Shown: positions 24,993 through 34,090, counted from the first letter of the stretch. The stretch: 64,000 nt of DNA from Flavobacteriia bacterium (GCA_015999765.1 JAECQR010000001.1:186001-250000), one strand, 5' to 3'. A program made the numbers and translations. Notes: generated from the letters alone by a model not told the origin.

Positions 24993-26710
24993 TGAACGCA
25001 AGAGTTTTAGAATTAATAAAAAACCCCGATTTATTTCAGACTCAGGATTTAGATATTCTGAGTTTAGAAATAAAAAAATACCCTTATGTTCAGAACATCA
25101 GAGCGTTACACCTGTATGGGATCCACAAGCTGAATCCGGAAGAATACCACAACGCACTTTCTACCACTGCAGCATATACGACTGATAAAAAAATACTCTA
25201 TCAGTTTATTAATAAAAATTCAGCGCTAGAGAAAAAACCCCACACCTATGTTCCGGAGTTACAGAAAAGCAGCGAAGAAAACAGAGCGGAGATTTTTCCA
25301 GCAGTACAATCCGTTCAGCAGGAGCAACCCAAACCAGTTTACGTACATGGCGCTTTGAACAGGATTTTGTTCGAAGGCGAAGAGGATTTTCTTGAACGCA
25401 AAAATGAGGTTATTGATTTGGAATCCACTCTGGAATCCGGACAAATCATCACGCAAAGTCCTGACAATAAACCAAATGAATCTTATACGACTGAGATTCC
25501 GAAACCGGTTCAGGAGCCAACCGAAGTAACCGGAAATATAATTTCTGAAAGTACCAAAGAACAAAACTTGCCGGAAGAAGCCGAAAGGTCCTTCCCGATC
25601 GTTCAGACAGAGCTTCGCGTCGAAAAAGAAATACAGCCACTACAGCCAGAAACCATCATTGAAGAAGACAATTCTTTAAAAAATGATATTGTAGAAGATC
25701 CGGCGGAAATCAGTTTTCATGGGACTCAGGAATTCTTGTCCGAAGTTAAAATCGTTCAGAAACCATCACCACAAAGTAATTATGAAGTTCCTAAACCGCA
25801 GCTCAACAAGCATGAAATCGAGATGCAGCGACTCATTGCAGAAGTTGAGGCAAAAATGAAGTCGCGGAAAAAACCTGAGACCGAAGAGAAAGAAGAGGAA
25901 ACTCAAAATACCGGCTTAAACTTTTCTGAAACCCAGAGTTTCGAAGTCGCAAAACCTCAAGAAAATACTCCTCAGGAAACAGTGACTGAAACTGAAGAAG
26001 AAATTGTTTCAGAAGTGACGCAGCAAGATGAGGAAGCAGAAGAAATTATAGAACCGGTTACAAAAGAGTCAACCACTTCTTCAGAAAACAAACCGTGGAA
26101 ACCGATGTCTTTTGCCGGAAATACACCTGATGCGTTAATTGGCAAAGACAATTTAAAGAATGTTCCGAAAACCGCTCCTGCGCAACCGGAATCTGAAAAG
26201 ACACAAACCGTTTCGGAAATTCCTTCAGAAGAAAAAAGTGAGGAAAGACCTGTTTTCAATGTTTCGTTTTTCGCGACGAATGTTTCGCCGATTGAATCTG
26301 ATAAAACTAATGATTCACTTGAAAGAGAAACAGTTAAACCCGAAGACAGCAATGTACCGACCTTCATTAACACCTGGCAGAACTGGCTCAAAATTGACAG
26401 AAGCAAGTCCGATACGGAGCAAAAAGCCGTACTTTCAAAAACAGAAGTAAAAAATACTGTGATTGAAAATTTCATCGTAAAAGAACCGAAAATTTCAAAA
26501 CTTAAAGAAGAATCAGATTTTGTAGTGAAGGAAAAAAGCGATAATATTTCTCATCTGATGACTGAAACACTTGCGAAACTTTACGTTGAACAAAAACTCT
26601 ATTCCAAGGCCATAAAAGCTTACCAGATTTTATCGGAAAAACATCCGGAAAAAGAATCGCATTTCGCCGAACAGATCAGTTACGTTAAAGATTTAAGACT
26701 GAACAAATAA
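24992..26710 (+). CDS. Conserved protein with acidic low-complexity middle and C-terminal TPR
   Basis: 572 aa. Residues 1-80 form a helical domain (VLELIKNPDLFQTQDLDIL). The middle (about 90-460) is disordered, rich in Glu, Pro, Thr and Ser. The last about 50 residues are a TPR-like helical pair (TLAKLYVEQKLYSKAIKAYQIL). No signal peptide or membrane segment is seen, so it is probably cytoplasmic or peripheral. It is translationally coupled to lptE (TAATG). I do not recognise a function; the context suggests a link to envelope biogenesis. Confidence 0.78.
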   Translation: MNARVLELIKNPDLFQTQDLDILSLEIKKYPYVQNIRALHLYGIHKLNPEEYHNALSTTAAYTTDKKILYQFINKNSALEKKPHTYVPELQKSSEENRAEIFPAVQSVQQEQPKPVYVHGALNRILFEGEEDFLERKNEVIDLESTLESGQIITQSPDNKPNESYTTEIPKPVQEPTEVTGNIISESTKEQNLPEEAERSFPIVQTELRVEKEIQPLQPETIIEEDNSLKNDIVEDPAEISFHGTQEFLSEVKIVQKPSPQSNYEVPKPQLNKHEIEMQRLIAEVEAKMKSRKKPETEEKEEETQNTGLNFSETQSFEVAKPQENTPQETVTETEEEIVSEVTQQDEEAEEIIEPVTKESTTSSENKPWKPMSFAGNTPDALIGKDNLKNVPKTAPAQPESEKTQTVSEIPSEEKSEERPVFNVSFFATNVSPIESDKTNDSLERETVKPEDSNVPTFINTWQNWLKIDRSKSDTEQKAVLSKTEVKNTVIENFIVKEPKISKLKEESDFVVKEKSDNISHLMTETLAKLYVEQKLYSKAIKAYQILSEKHPEKESHFAEQISYVKDLRLNK

Positions 26711-26720
26711 CCTAAACCTC

Positions 26721-27095
26721 ATGAAAATGGATGCGACACTTATTATCGGACTTATTCTGTTAGGATTATTAGCCGGCTATTTAAGCGGTTTGGTGGGTAT
26801 TGGCGGAGGTATTGTAATGGTTCCGGTTTTGGTTTTACTTTTCGGTTTCACTCAGCATAAAGCGCAGGGAACCACGTTGGCCCTCTTAATTCTTCCTGTC
26901 GGAATTCTTGGAGTAGTGAATTATTACAAAACAGGAAATGTCGATATTAAAACTACCCTTCTGCTCTGTGCAGGGTTTGTTTTGGGAAGTTACCTGGGCA
27001 GCAAAACTGCAATTACTCTTTCTCAGGAAACGCTGCGTAAGGCGTTTGCAATTCTCATGTTGGTTGTTGCAGTAAAGATGTTTTTCCAGAAGTAA
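26721..27095 (+). CDS. Half-size TauE/SafE-family membrane protein
   Basis: 124 aa with about four hydrophobic segments and one TauE/SafE repeat (GLVGIGGGIVMVPVLVLLFGF). Full-length members such as the one at 13216-14016 have two repeats, so this is a half unit that would have to dimerise. The frame is intact and the C-terminus ends naturally in KMFFQK, so it does not look like a broken gene. It starts 10 bases after the TPR gene. The alternative start at Met3 (26727) is equally possible. The substrate is unknown. Confidence 0.82.
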   Translation: MKMDATLIIGLILLGLLAGYLSGLVGIGGGIVMVPVLVLLFGFTQHKAQGTTLALLILPVGILGVVNYYKTGNVDIKTTLLLCAGFVLGSYLGSKTAITLSQETLRKAFAILMLVVAVKMFFQK

Positions 27096-27102
27096 AAGCC
27101 AG

Positions 27103-27750
27103 CTATTCCAAATTTTTTTGGTCCACTGCGTCTACATTAATGACTTTTGCATTTCGGTCGGAATTAAAATTCCTGAATTTCCGCCAAAGTTTCTTTCCTA
27201 AAACCATTACGGTAATCATCAGTGCCACAGCGGCGATAAATGCAATTACCGGTGCCGCAAGCGCCAGAAAAGACATTATTCCTGCGCCCGCAGTTTCTGT
27301 AGTTGCCACTATTGAATTTCCTAAACCACCCGTTGTCGCTGTAGATGCAGCACGCGTTCCCGCAAATCCCGAACTTATGGCTGCGGCAGTTCCACCTCCT
27401 GCAATTAAAGCCAAAGCCCATTGCGGAAAAGTCCCGATATCGGCAAACTGGCTGGCAAACATCACCGATCCGGCAATGGTGGCCAACGGAACCGAGATCG
27501 TATCTAAAAGATGATCAATAAAAGGAATATAATACGCAAGAATTTCAGCAACCATCGCAATTCCTGTGGTAATCAATGTTGGTAAACCAGCTAACCACTC
27601 GAAACTTTCATTCATGGGAATCCAGCCTAAATAAGAAGCCAGACTCACCGCAAACATGGGCATAAAAACCCTGAAACCTGTCGCGGCGGCAAGTCCGATT
27701 CCGATGAATGCACTGATGATATAGGGAAGAAATGGAATTTGATCTGACAT
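27103..27750 (-). CDS. DUF4126 membrane protein
   Basis: 215 aa, mostly hydrophobic, with four to five predicted membrane segments and small-residue-rich loops (GFAGTRAASTATTGGLGNSI). It matches the DUF4126 family pattern (IISAFIGIGLAAATGFRVFMP). Function is unknown. The start is the ATG at 27750, because an in-frame ATG at 27777 lies next to the promoter box at 27780-27787 and would be at the transcript start. It converges on the half-size TauE/SafE gene 7 bases away. Confidence 0.82.
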   Translation of the reverse strand: MSDQIPFLPYIISAFIGIGLAAATGFRVFMPMFAVSLASYLGWIPMNESFEWLAGLPTLITTGIAMVAEILAYYIPFIDHLLDTISVPLATIAGSVMFASQFADIGTFPQWALALIAGGGTAAAISSGFAGTRAASTATTGGLGNSIVATTETAGAGIMSFLALAAPVIAFIAAVALMITVMVLGKKLWRKFRNFNSDRNAKVINVDAVDQKNLE

Positions 27751-27779
27751 TTTTTTTGCTGAATTTAGATTTAACAAAT

Positions 27780-27787
27780 CAAATTTA
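27780..27787 (-). promoter_or_regulatory. Promoter -7 box of the DUF4126 gene
   Basis: On the reverse strand TAAATTTG fits TAnnTTTG, 29 bases before the chosen ATG. It supports the shorter start of the gene. Confidence 0.5.
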
Positions 27788-27814
27788 CAAAATAATGTAT
27801 TCCGAGTCGAAATT

Positions 27815-28195
27815 TTATTTTTTTGATTTACAGAGTGTTATAAAACTTTCTTCCAAAGATTGATAACTGCTCGGTTTCTCATTTGAAACCCAGAAAATCA
27901 TGGATATTGAGTTTTTTCCGAAAACTTCAGTGAAAATTTCTTTGTTAAGGCGGTAAGCTTCGCGCAGCAATCTTTTGATTCGGTTGCGGTCTACGGCTTT
28001 CTTGAAATATCTCTTCGAAACAGACACTCCAAATTTCTGATTCGGAATCACAAAACCTTCCTGAGGTTTTTTCTCAAGATCAATAGAAATGATGCGCAGA
28101 TTTCCGCAGGTCTGCCATTTTCCTTTTGCAAAAAGCAGATCGATTTCCCGTTTATGTTTAAGTTTTTCCTCTCTGGGAAATCTGAAATCAGTCAT
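27815..28195 (-). CDS. rnpA: Ribonuclease P protein component
   Basis: 126 aa. The RNase P protein signature is clear: REEKLKHKREIDLLFAKG at the N-terminus, FGVSVSKRYFKKAVDRNRIKRLLREAYR with the RNR motif, then a short C-terminal domain. It binds the catalytic RNA for 5' tRNA maturation. The start is the ATG at 28195, where homologues begin; the frame is open upstream but reads tcdA in another frame. It overlaps the tcdA stop by 8 bases. It is not beside rpmH or dnaA, as is common in this phylum. Confidence 0.93.
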   Translation of the reverse strand: MTDFRFPREEKLKHKREIDLLFAKGKWQTCGNLRIISIDLEKKPQEGFVIPNQKFGVSVSKRYFKKAVDRNRIKRLLREAYRLNKEIFTEVFGKNSISMIFWVSNEKPSSYQSLEESFITLCKSKK

Positions 28196-28919
28196 CTGTT
28201 TTTTTGAGCAAGTGATTAATAACTTCGGCGGCAGCATATAATCCGAAAATTGCCGGCATAAAACTGCTTGTCCCATAAAAAGACCTTTTGAAATTCGCGC
28301 CGTCGGTCATCTTCAAACTTTCTTCATTCTGGATTTCGTTGGAAAAGACACAGCGGATTCCTTTATTGATTTGTTCTTTTTTCAAGCGTTTCCTTACATT
28401 TTTAGCAAGGAAACAATTATAGGTTTTGCTGATATCGCGCACCACTACTTTAGAAGGATCCATTTTTCCGCCGGCGCCCATACAGCTTACAATCTTTATT
28501 TTTTTTCGTTTCGCTGTGATAATAAGTGCGAGTTTTGGCGTCACACTGTCGATACAGTCCAGGATATAATCGAATTTTTCGCTTCCAATCACCTCCTCCA
28601 TTCTTTCTGGATTAAGAAATTCGTTGATTTTAGTTAGTTGAAGTTCGGGATTAATATCGAGAAGTCTTTCTGAAACAACGTCAACTTTAGATTTACCAAC
28701 AGTAGAATGCAGAGCAGGAAGCTGGCGGTTAATATTCGTAATATCCACTGTATCACCATCAACAATGGTCATTTTTCCGATTCCCGATCGTGCCAGAAAT
28801 TCAGCAGCGAAAGAGCCTACTCCACCCAAACCTACCACGAGGAGATTTGCGTTCTGAAGTTTTTCAATTCCCTGTTCTTTGATAAGAAGCTCTGTTCGCT
28901 CCAGCCATTTTTTCTGCAT
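28188..28919 (-). CDS. tcdA: tRNA threonylcarbamoyladenosine dehydratase TcdA
   Basis: 243 aa E1/ThiF-like ATPase that cyclises t6A37 of tRNA to ct6A. The nucleotide-binding GLGGVGSFAAEFLARSG motif, the DGDTVDITNINRQ segment and DCIDSVTPKLAL are visible. Its C-terminus has the family's SFMPAIFGLYAAAEVI. The adenylation core and length match E. coli TcdA (CsdL), which works with the CsdA/CsdE sulfur system; no partner is adjacent. It abuts tatD on one side and overlaps rnpA on the other. Confidence 0.92.
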   Translation of the reverse strand: MQKKWLERTELLIKEQGIEKLQNANLLVVGLGGVGSFAAEFLARSGIGKMTIVDGDTVDITNINRQLPALHSTVGKSKVDVVSERLLDINPELQLTKINEFLNPERMEEVIGSEKFDYILDCIDSVTPKLALIITAKRKKIKIVSCMGAGGKMDPSKVVVRDISKTYNCFLAKNVRKRLKKEQINKGIRCVFSNEIQNEESLKMTDGANFKRSFYGTSSFMPAIFGLYAAAEVINHLLKKTDD

Positions 28920-29555
28920 TTATATCGGAATTTGTAAATTTTTGAGATTTTCTTTGATCTTTCGCGTTAACTCTTGCAAACTGATGTTTTTCAGGTCTGC
29001 GACTTTTTGATAGAGGTCCTTGATTTCAAAATCTGAAGAATCGGTTTCCAGAAATAATTTTCCGGTCGGAAAGTCTCTTAAAAGATCCTGCAAATTTACA
29101 TTATACAAAACTGATTTTCCAAAACTTAAACAGAATCCGTTTTTCAGAAGATCATCACCTATCGTTTTGCGTTTATTGAAACCGTGAACAATCATCGGAA
29201 CCTGACTCATTTTCCTGAAATGAAGCAGTTGAGAAAACCTTTTTACACAGTGAATGATTAATGGTTTCTGCACCGAATTGGCAATTTCTATTTGGGCTAG
29301 AAAAGCCTTTTCCTGAAGTTTTTCATCAACATCAATCAAGCCATCAAGTCCGCACTCACCGATTGCTACGCAGTTTTCAGCTGCAGAAATCTCGCGCAGC
29401 CAGATTAACTGTTCTTCCAAATCGTTGGACAAAGCATTGGGATGAATTCCGGCAGAAAAGAAATTTTCCGGCGGGTTTCCATTAAATTTCAGGTTATAAA
29501 TTCCATGTTTCCTGTCTGCATCGTGATGATGAAAATCGAAAAAGTTCATCTTCAA
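28920..29555 (-). CDS. TatD-family metal-dependent hydrolase
   Basis: 211 aa, somewhat shorter than classical TatD (about 260). Motifs in order are FDFHHHDAD (the HxH), AIGECGLDG (Glu), IHCVKRF (His), HGFNKRK (His) and ETDSSDF (Asp). This is the amidohydrolase-fold deoxyribonuclease family, with cytoplasmic location. The compact size reflects shorter loops rather than a truncation. It is first in the reverse operon with tcdA and rnpA; its stop and the tcdA start are adjacent. The start could also be Met3. Confidence 0.9.
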   Translation of the reverse strand: MKMNFFDFHHHDADRKHGIYNLKFNGNPPENFFSAGIHPNALSNDLEEQLIWLREISAAENCVAIGECGLDGLIDVDEKLQEKAFLAQIEIANSVQKPLIIHCVKRFSQLLHFRKMSQVPMIVHGFNKRKTIGDDLLKNGFCLSFGKSVLYNVNLQDLLRDFPTGKLFLETDSSDFEIKDLYQKVADLKNISLQELTRKIKENLKNLQIPI

Positions 29556-29592
29556 AATTATTAAAAATCTGATTTAAAACATTAAACATTCG

Positions 29593-29623
29593 TTTGAAAC
29601 TACTATTTATTTTATTAACTTTA
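29593..29623 (+). promoter_or_regulatory. Promoter of the TetR-family gene
   Basis: A -33 TTTG (29593-29596) and TAACTTTA (29616-29623, one mismatch from TAnnTTTG) with a 19-base spacer. It lies about 16 bases before the chosen ATG. Confidence 0.6.
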
Positions 29624-29638
29624 CTTCAAATAATAGCT

Positions 29639-30265
29639 ATGAAGAAGAAATTTTCTGATAAACAGATTCATATTTTAGATGTTGCCGAAAAATTGATTGC
29701 CAAAAAAGGTTTCGAAGGAACATCAATCCGAGATATTTCTTCTCAGGCGAATATTAATGTGGCCATGATTTCCTATTATTTCGGTTCTAAGGAAAAAATG
29801 ATGTCGTATCTGTACCGCTACCGTGTTCAGAAGACGCGCGAAAGTTTCGCTGAATTTGCGGAAGTCATCAAAGACGGCAAACCGGAAATGCAGATGAAAG
29901 AACTGGTGAAGTATGTTGTAAATCAGCTCTTTAAATTCAATTACTTTCACGGTTTCGTGACACAGGAACTTCGCCACACCGAACATCTTAAAGACGATCT
30001 GCTTGAATTCTACACCACATTCACTACAAAACTCGACGACGTTATAAAAAAAGGAGTCGCCTCAGGAGTTTTCCATAATGCACCAAAGCCGGAAGATGTA
30101 CTTACCTTGATTTTAGGCTCCTCGCTGTTTGTCATCAGAAATAAAAACTTCTACGAACTTTATGTTTCGGGAAAAGAAGAAAATTATCTTCAGGATGCAG
30201 AAAAAAAAGTTCTTGCTAACCTTTTAGTCACCGTTTTTTCACTTTTGGGATATCAAACTAACTGA
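29639..30265 (+). CDS. TetR/AcrR-family transcriptional regulator
   Basis: 208 aa. The N-terminal HTH (about residues 10-55) is typical: DVAEKLIAKKGFEGTSIRDIS and INVAMISYYFGSKEKMM. The C-terminal ligand domain is family-specific and does not reveal a ligand. The start is the ATG at 29639 just downstream of the promoter; the frame is open 15 codons upstream without homology. It diverges from tatD. The usual partner efflux or lipid gene is not adjacent, so the target is unknown. Confidence 0.92.
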   Translation: MKKKFSDKQIHILDVAEKLIAKKGFEGTSIRDISSQANINVAMISYYFGSKEKMMSYLYRYRVQKTRESFAEFAEVIKDGKPEMQMKELVKYVVNQLFKFNYFHGFVTQELRHTEHLKDDLLEFYTTFTTKLDDVIKKGVASGVFHNAPKPEDVLTLILGSSLFVIRNKNFYELYVSGKEENYLQDAEKKVLANLLVTVFSLLGYQTN

Positions 30266-30354
30266 TTTAGCTTGAAAATCGGGTTCGGAACAGAAAATTC
30301 AGTTAATTTATTAGTTAAATTATCACAAAAAAAAATCTATTGACAAAAAAATTA

Positions 30355-30362
30355 TATTTTTG
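30355..30362 (+). promoter_or_regulatory. Promoter -7 box of the bamD operon
   Basis: TATTTTTG, an exact TAnnTTTG match, about 50 bases before the bamD ATG. No convincing -33 box is seen in the A/T-rich upstream. Confidence 0.5.
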
Positions 30363-30413
30363 CAGACTGAACCGCAGAAGATGAAAATCCATCATTTTCG
30401 CTTTAAAAGATTT

Positions 30414-31388
30414 ATGAAAAAATATTTGATAATACTGCTGGCTTTTTTTGCTTTATCAGCCTGTAACAAACAACAGGAAATGGCAATGAAAAGCGCAGAC
30501 AAAGATTATATCCTGAAAGTTGCGAACGAGAATTTCGAAAATAAAAAATGGACCAATGCTCTCGCGCTGTACGAGCGGCTTTCAAACCTTGTCGCAGGAA
30601 CAGATGATGCTCCGAATGTAGTTTACAATTCAGCATACGCCAATTACTACGATAAAAATTACAAGCTTGCAGGTCACCAGTTCAAAAACTTTTCGGTAAC
30701 CTTTCCTCAGGATCCACGTGCTGAAGATGCGGCATATATGTCGGCATTATGTTTTTACGAAGGATCTATGGATTACAATCTGGATCAAACGAGTACCGAA
30801 CTAGCGATTAATGAACTCCAGAATTTTCTGAATAACTATCCGAATTCAGAAAAGTCTAAGAACATCAATGAACTGATTGATGAACTGAGCTATAAACTCG
30901 AATTCAAAGCGTACGAAAACGCCAGACAATATTACAAAATGGCTGATTATAAAGCAGCTAACGTAGCTTTCGAGAATGTTCTGAATGATTTTCCAAGTAC
31001 AAAACTTGCTCCGAAAATTTACGAATACATATTAAGGTCTAAATACGAACTTGCCGTAAACTCTGTTTATGACCTGAAAAAAGACCGTATCGAAAATGCG
31101 CTTGCATTCACAAAACAGGTAGAACGCGATATGCCGGGAACCGAAAATGCCAAGATCGCTGTAGATCTTAGAAACAAACTCGCTAAAGAGAAAGAAGCGT
31201 TCCTTGAACTGGAGAAAAAAGTAGAAGCTAGAAAAAAAGAGCTTCAGGAAAAACAGAAGGAAGAAGAAGCGCGGCTGAATCTGGAAAAAGACCAGCGAGA
31301 AGCTGAGAAAAAAGCCAACCAGATCAAGAGAGACAGCGCAGCACTTTCGACTCCGGCTCCGGCAGCAACTTTTAATATTCAAAAATAA
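30414..31388 (+). CDS. bamD: Outer-membrane assembly lipoprotein BamD
   Basis: 324 aa. Signal peptide with lipobox LSAC, then five TPR-like repeats: DYILKVANENFENKKWTNALALYERLS is the first. These form the BamD scaffold of the beta-barrel assembly machine at the inner face of the outer membrane. From about residue 255 a charged coiled coil follows (EKKVEARKKELQEKQKEEEARL), a C-terminal extension absent from E. coli BamD. The start is the ATG at 30414, which begins the signal peptide. rpoZ follows immediately. Confidence 0.93.
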   Translation: MKKYLIILLAFFALSACNKQQEMAMKSADKDYILKVANENFENKKWTNALALYERLSNLVAGTDDAPNVVYNSAYANYYDKNYKLAGHQFKNFSVTFPQDPRAEDAAYMSALCFYEGSMDYNLDQTSTELAINELQNFLNNYPNSEKSKNINELIDELSYKLEFKAYENARQYYKMADYKAANVAFENVLNDFPSTKLAPKIYEYILRSKYELAVNSVYDLKKDRIENALAFTKQVERDMPGTENAKIAVDLRNKLAKEKEAFLELEKKVEARKKELQEKQKEEEARLNLEKDQREAEKKANQIKRDSAALSTPAPAATFNIQK

Positions 31389-31392
31389 GCTG

Positions 31393-31400
31393 TATATTTG
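31393..31400 (+). promoter_or_regulatory. Promoter -7 box of rpoZ
   Basis: TATATTTG, an exact consensus match between the bamD stop and rpoZ, with a predicted leader of about 27 bases. rpoZ can therefore be transcribed independently of bamD. Confidence 0.55.
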
Positions 31401-31430
31401 CAGACTTTAAATATAAATAATTCACTGAAA

Positions 31431-31754
31431 ATGAGCGTTAAAGATTCTAAAGCCGAATTAAGTACCATCACTTACGACAAAGATAAAATTGAAGAAAAAG
31501 TAGGTTCTATCTACGAAGCCATTGTAATTATGGGGAAAAGAGCAGAGCAGATTAATGCAGAAATTCGCTCAGAACTTCACAATAAGTTAGATGAATTCGC
31601 GGTGCACAACTCCACTCTTGAAGAAGTTTTCGAAAACAGAGAGCAAATCGAAATCTCAAAACACTACGAAAAACTACCGAAACCAACGTCTATCGCAATC
31701 CAGGAATGGCTTGATGACGAAATTTACTTCAGAAATACAGACGAGAGAAACTAA
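31431..31754 (+). CDS. rpoZ: DNA-directed RNA polymerase omega subunit, Bacteroidota type
   Basis: 107 aa. The fold core SIYEAIVIMGKRAEQINAEIRSEL matches the omega signature (long helix with RAxQI). The extended C-terminus, which includes LPKPTSIAIQEW, is characteristic of Bacteroidota omega. The protein stabilises the beta-prime subunit. The start is the ATG at 31431; the frame reads upstream through the promoter. A terminator follows before coaBC. Confidence 0.9.
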   Translation: MSVKDSKAELSTITYDKDKIEEKVGSIYEAIVIMGKRAEQINAEIRSELHNKLDEFAVHNSTLEEVFENREQIEISKHYEKLPKPTSIAIQEWLDDEIYFRNTDERN

Positions 31755-31774
31755 TCTCCGTATTAAACCATAAC

Positions 31775-31807
31775 AAAGTCACAGAGCAGAAGCTTTTGTG
31801 GCTTTTT
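31775..31807 (+). terminator. Intrinsic terminator after rpoZ
   Basis: Stem AAAGTCACA with TGTGGCTTT (one G-U pair), 14-base loop, then T. It separates rpoZ from coaBC. Confidence 0.75.
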
Positions 31808-31884
31808 TATTTTACACAAACACTCTGGTTTTAGATAATTCTAAAATTTTAACTAAATTCGTTAGACCTAAATAACAGTTTGAA

Positions 31885-33090
31885 ATGGCAATTCAGGGAA
31901 AAAAAATACTCATCTGTATTACCGGCGGAATTGCCGCTTACAAAATCAATTACCTCATCCGCGACCTCATAAAAAAAGGCATAGAAGTTCAGGTTTTAAT
32001 GACCCCTTCGGCAGACAATTTTGTTTCGAAACTTACCCTTTCTACCCTTTCAAAAAATCCGGTGTTCTCTGATTTTTATTCGGAAAACGGCACCTGGAAC
32101 AATCATGTTGAATTCGCGCTCTGGGCAGATTTAATCTTAATTGCGCCCTGCACTGCCAATACTTTAGCAAAAATGGTTCACGGGATGTGTGACAATCTGG
32201 TGATTGCAACCTATATGTCGGCAAAATGTCCCGTAATGATTGCGCCTGCGATGGATCTCGACATGTATGAACACCCTTCTACAAAACAGAATCTGGAAGT
32301 GGCTGAAGATTTCGGTCACATTATTATTCCTGCCGAAACAGGAGAGCTGGCGAGCGGATTGGTGGGTCAGGGAAGAATGGCAGAGCCGGAAACGATTGCT
32401 GAAAGAATTGAAAATTTTTTAGTTTCAAACCAGGGCCTTAAAACTTTGTCCGGTAAAACGGTCCTCATTACAGCCGGTCCAACTTACGAAGCGATTGATC
32501 CTGTGCGTTTTATCGGGAATCATTCTTCAGGAAAAATGGGATTTTCTTTGGCAGAAGAAGCTGCAAAACGTGGAGCGAAAGTGATTTTGATTTCTGGACC
32601 AAGTTCTTTGAGTACTTCTCATCCGGATATTGAAATTCATCGTGTAACCTCAGCAAAAGAAATGTTCACCGAAGTTTTTAAATATTACGAAACATCAGAC
32701 ATTGCCATCGCGAGCGCTGCTGTTGCAGATTACGCTCCACAGGAAATTGCCAAAGAAAAAATCAAAAAAAATGATGACTCTTTAACGATCGAATTGGTTA
32801 AAAACCCGGACATTCTTAAAACCATGGGAGAGAGAAAATCGAAACAGTTTTTAATCGGATTCGCGCTGGAAACTCAAAACGAAGAAGAAAACGCATTGGG
32901 TAAACTTCAGAAAAAAAATCTCGATATGATTATTTTGAATTCTCTGCGCGACGAAGGAGCCGGATTTAAAAGCGATACCAACAAAATTAAAATTTTCACC
33001 AAAACCGACCGGAAAGAATTTAACTTGAAAACAAAAAACGAAGTCGCAAAAGATATTTTAAACTTTATGGAAGAAGAAATTCTGAAATAA
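31885..33090 (+). CDS. coaBC: Bifunctional phosphopantothenoylcysteine decarboxylase/phosphopantothenate-cysteine ligase
   Basis: 401 aa. The N-terminal flavoprotein CoaC domain (about 1-180) begins ILICITGGIAAYK and includes the ligand-binding APCTANTLAKMVHGMCDN with its catalytic-loop Cys and PAMDLDMYEHP. The C-terminal CoaB domain (about 190-400) has ITAGPTYEAIDPVRFIGNHSSGKMG, then KNPDIL near the nucleotide site. It makes 4'-phosphopantetheine in coenzyme A synthesis. Full length. The porD gene follows after 37 bases. Confidence 0.96.
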   Translation: MAIQGKKILICITGGIAAYKINYLIRDLIKKGIEVQVLMTPSADNFVSKLTLSTLSKNPVFSDFYSENGTWNNHVEFALWADLILIAPCTANTLAKMVHGMCDNLVIATYMSAKCPVMIAPAMDLDMYEHPSTKQNLEVAEDFGHIIIPAETGELASGLVGQGRMAEPETIAERIENFLVSNQGLKTLSGKTVLITAGPTYEAIDPVRFIGNHSSGKMGFSLAEEAAKRGAKVILISGPSSLSTSHPDIEIHRVTSAKEMFTEVFKYYETSDIAIASAAVADYAPQEIAKEKIKKNDDSLTIELVKNPDILKTMGERKSKQFLIGFALETQNEEENALGKLQKKNLDMIILNSLRDEGAGFKSDTNKIKIFTKTDRKEFNLKTKNEVAKDILNFMEEEILK

Positions 33091-33127
33091 TATGACTAAA
33101 TTTCCGTTTTCAATTATTATCACAAAC

Positions 33128-34030
33128 ATGAAGAAACTTCTCACCCTATTTATCCTTATATTTTCCTTTAACTTGGGTTTTGCACAGGAACTTCTGGCCA
33201 CAGTTCAGGTAAACGCCCAACAAATGAGCGGAAGTAATAATCAGGTTTACAAAACTTTAGAAAAAAATCTTCGGGATTTCATCAACAATACCAGCTGGAC
33301 AGGGAAAAAACTTCAGAATTTCGAAAAGATAAAATGCAATTTTGCTATTGTAATTTCCGAGCGTGGCGGCAATAATTTTAAAGGAAGTATTGTGGTGCAG
33401 GCAGTTCGCCCGGTTTTCAATACGACCTATGAAACGCCCCTGATGAATATTAATGACACCAACTTTGGGTTTGATTATGCCGAAAATGAAAATCTTGTTT
33501 TCAATGAAAGACAGTTTTCCGGGAAAAATTTAATCGATGTGGTGAGTTTCTATGTTTACACAATTTTGGGCTACGACGGCGACAGCTTTAAAGTTCGTGG
33601 CGGGCAGCAGTGGTTCGAAAAAGCACAGAAAATCTCAAATAACGCACAGAATCAGAATTACGCAGGCTGGTCGCTGATCGAAGGTACCCGAACACGCGCG
33701 GCATTAATCGACAATATCATGAAACCCGAGCAAAACACCTTGCGAAACATTTTCTACACCTATCACCGCGCAGGTTTAGATAATTTGGGAAAACAGGATC
33801 AGGCTTCGGGCAAGAAAATTATTGCAGATGCGCTGATGCAGCTGAAAACTTATGAAAATAATTTTCAGATGAACTATCCGATCAATATTTTTATTGACAC
33901 CAAAAAGCAGGAAATATTCGACATCTTCAGCAACGGTAACAGCCCGAATGTGAATATGGCTGACCTGAAATCACTTTTCATAACACTTTCGCCAAAAGAT
34001 ATCGACAGCAAATGGAATAAGTGGAAATAA
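33128..34030 (+). CDS. porD: Type IX secretion system-associated protein PorD (DUF4835)
   Basis: 300 aa. Signal peptide ending LGFAQ, then the DUF4835 pattern: ELLATVQVNAQQMSGSNNQVYKTL, DVVSFYVYTILGYDGDSF and IFIDTKKQEIFDIFSNG. It is a secreted periplasmic or outer-membrane-associated protein. The PorD name follows the family's link to the Por/type IX secretion system of gliding and pathogenic Bacteroidota; its exact role is not visible. Position between coaBC and recN matches the usual gene order. The start is the ATG at 33128, where the signal peptide begins; the frame is open upstream. Confidence 0.82.
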   Translation: MKKLLTLFILIFSFNLGFAQELLATVQVNAQQMSGSNNQVYKTLEKNLRDFINNTSWTGKKLQNFEKIKCNFAIVISERGGNNFKGSIVVQAVRPVFNTTYETPLMNINDTNFGFDYAENENLVFNERQFSGKNLIDVVSFYVYTILGYDGDSFKVRGGQQWFEKAQKISNNAQNQNYAGWSLIEGTRTRAALIDNIMKPEQNTLRNIFYTYHRAGLDNLGKQDQASGKKIIADALMQLKTYENNFQMNYPINIFIDTKKQEIFDIFSNGNSPNVNMADLKSLFITLSPKDIDSKWNKWK

Positions 34031-34090
34031 ACTGAATGACAGGGAAATTTTATGATGATCATTTAATTTCCGACTTAAAAAGCAAAACAT

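Noticed and set aside
25972-26475. 167-codon open frame opposite the acidic middle of the TPR protein
   Set aside because: The Ser/Phe/Val-rich translation is the complement of a Glu/Lys/Thr-rich low-complexity region.
27140-27514. 124-codon open frame opposite the DUF4126 gene
   Set aside because: An Ala/Val-rich shadow of a membrane protein; the DUF4126 reading frame fits its family and has a promoter.
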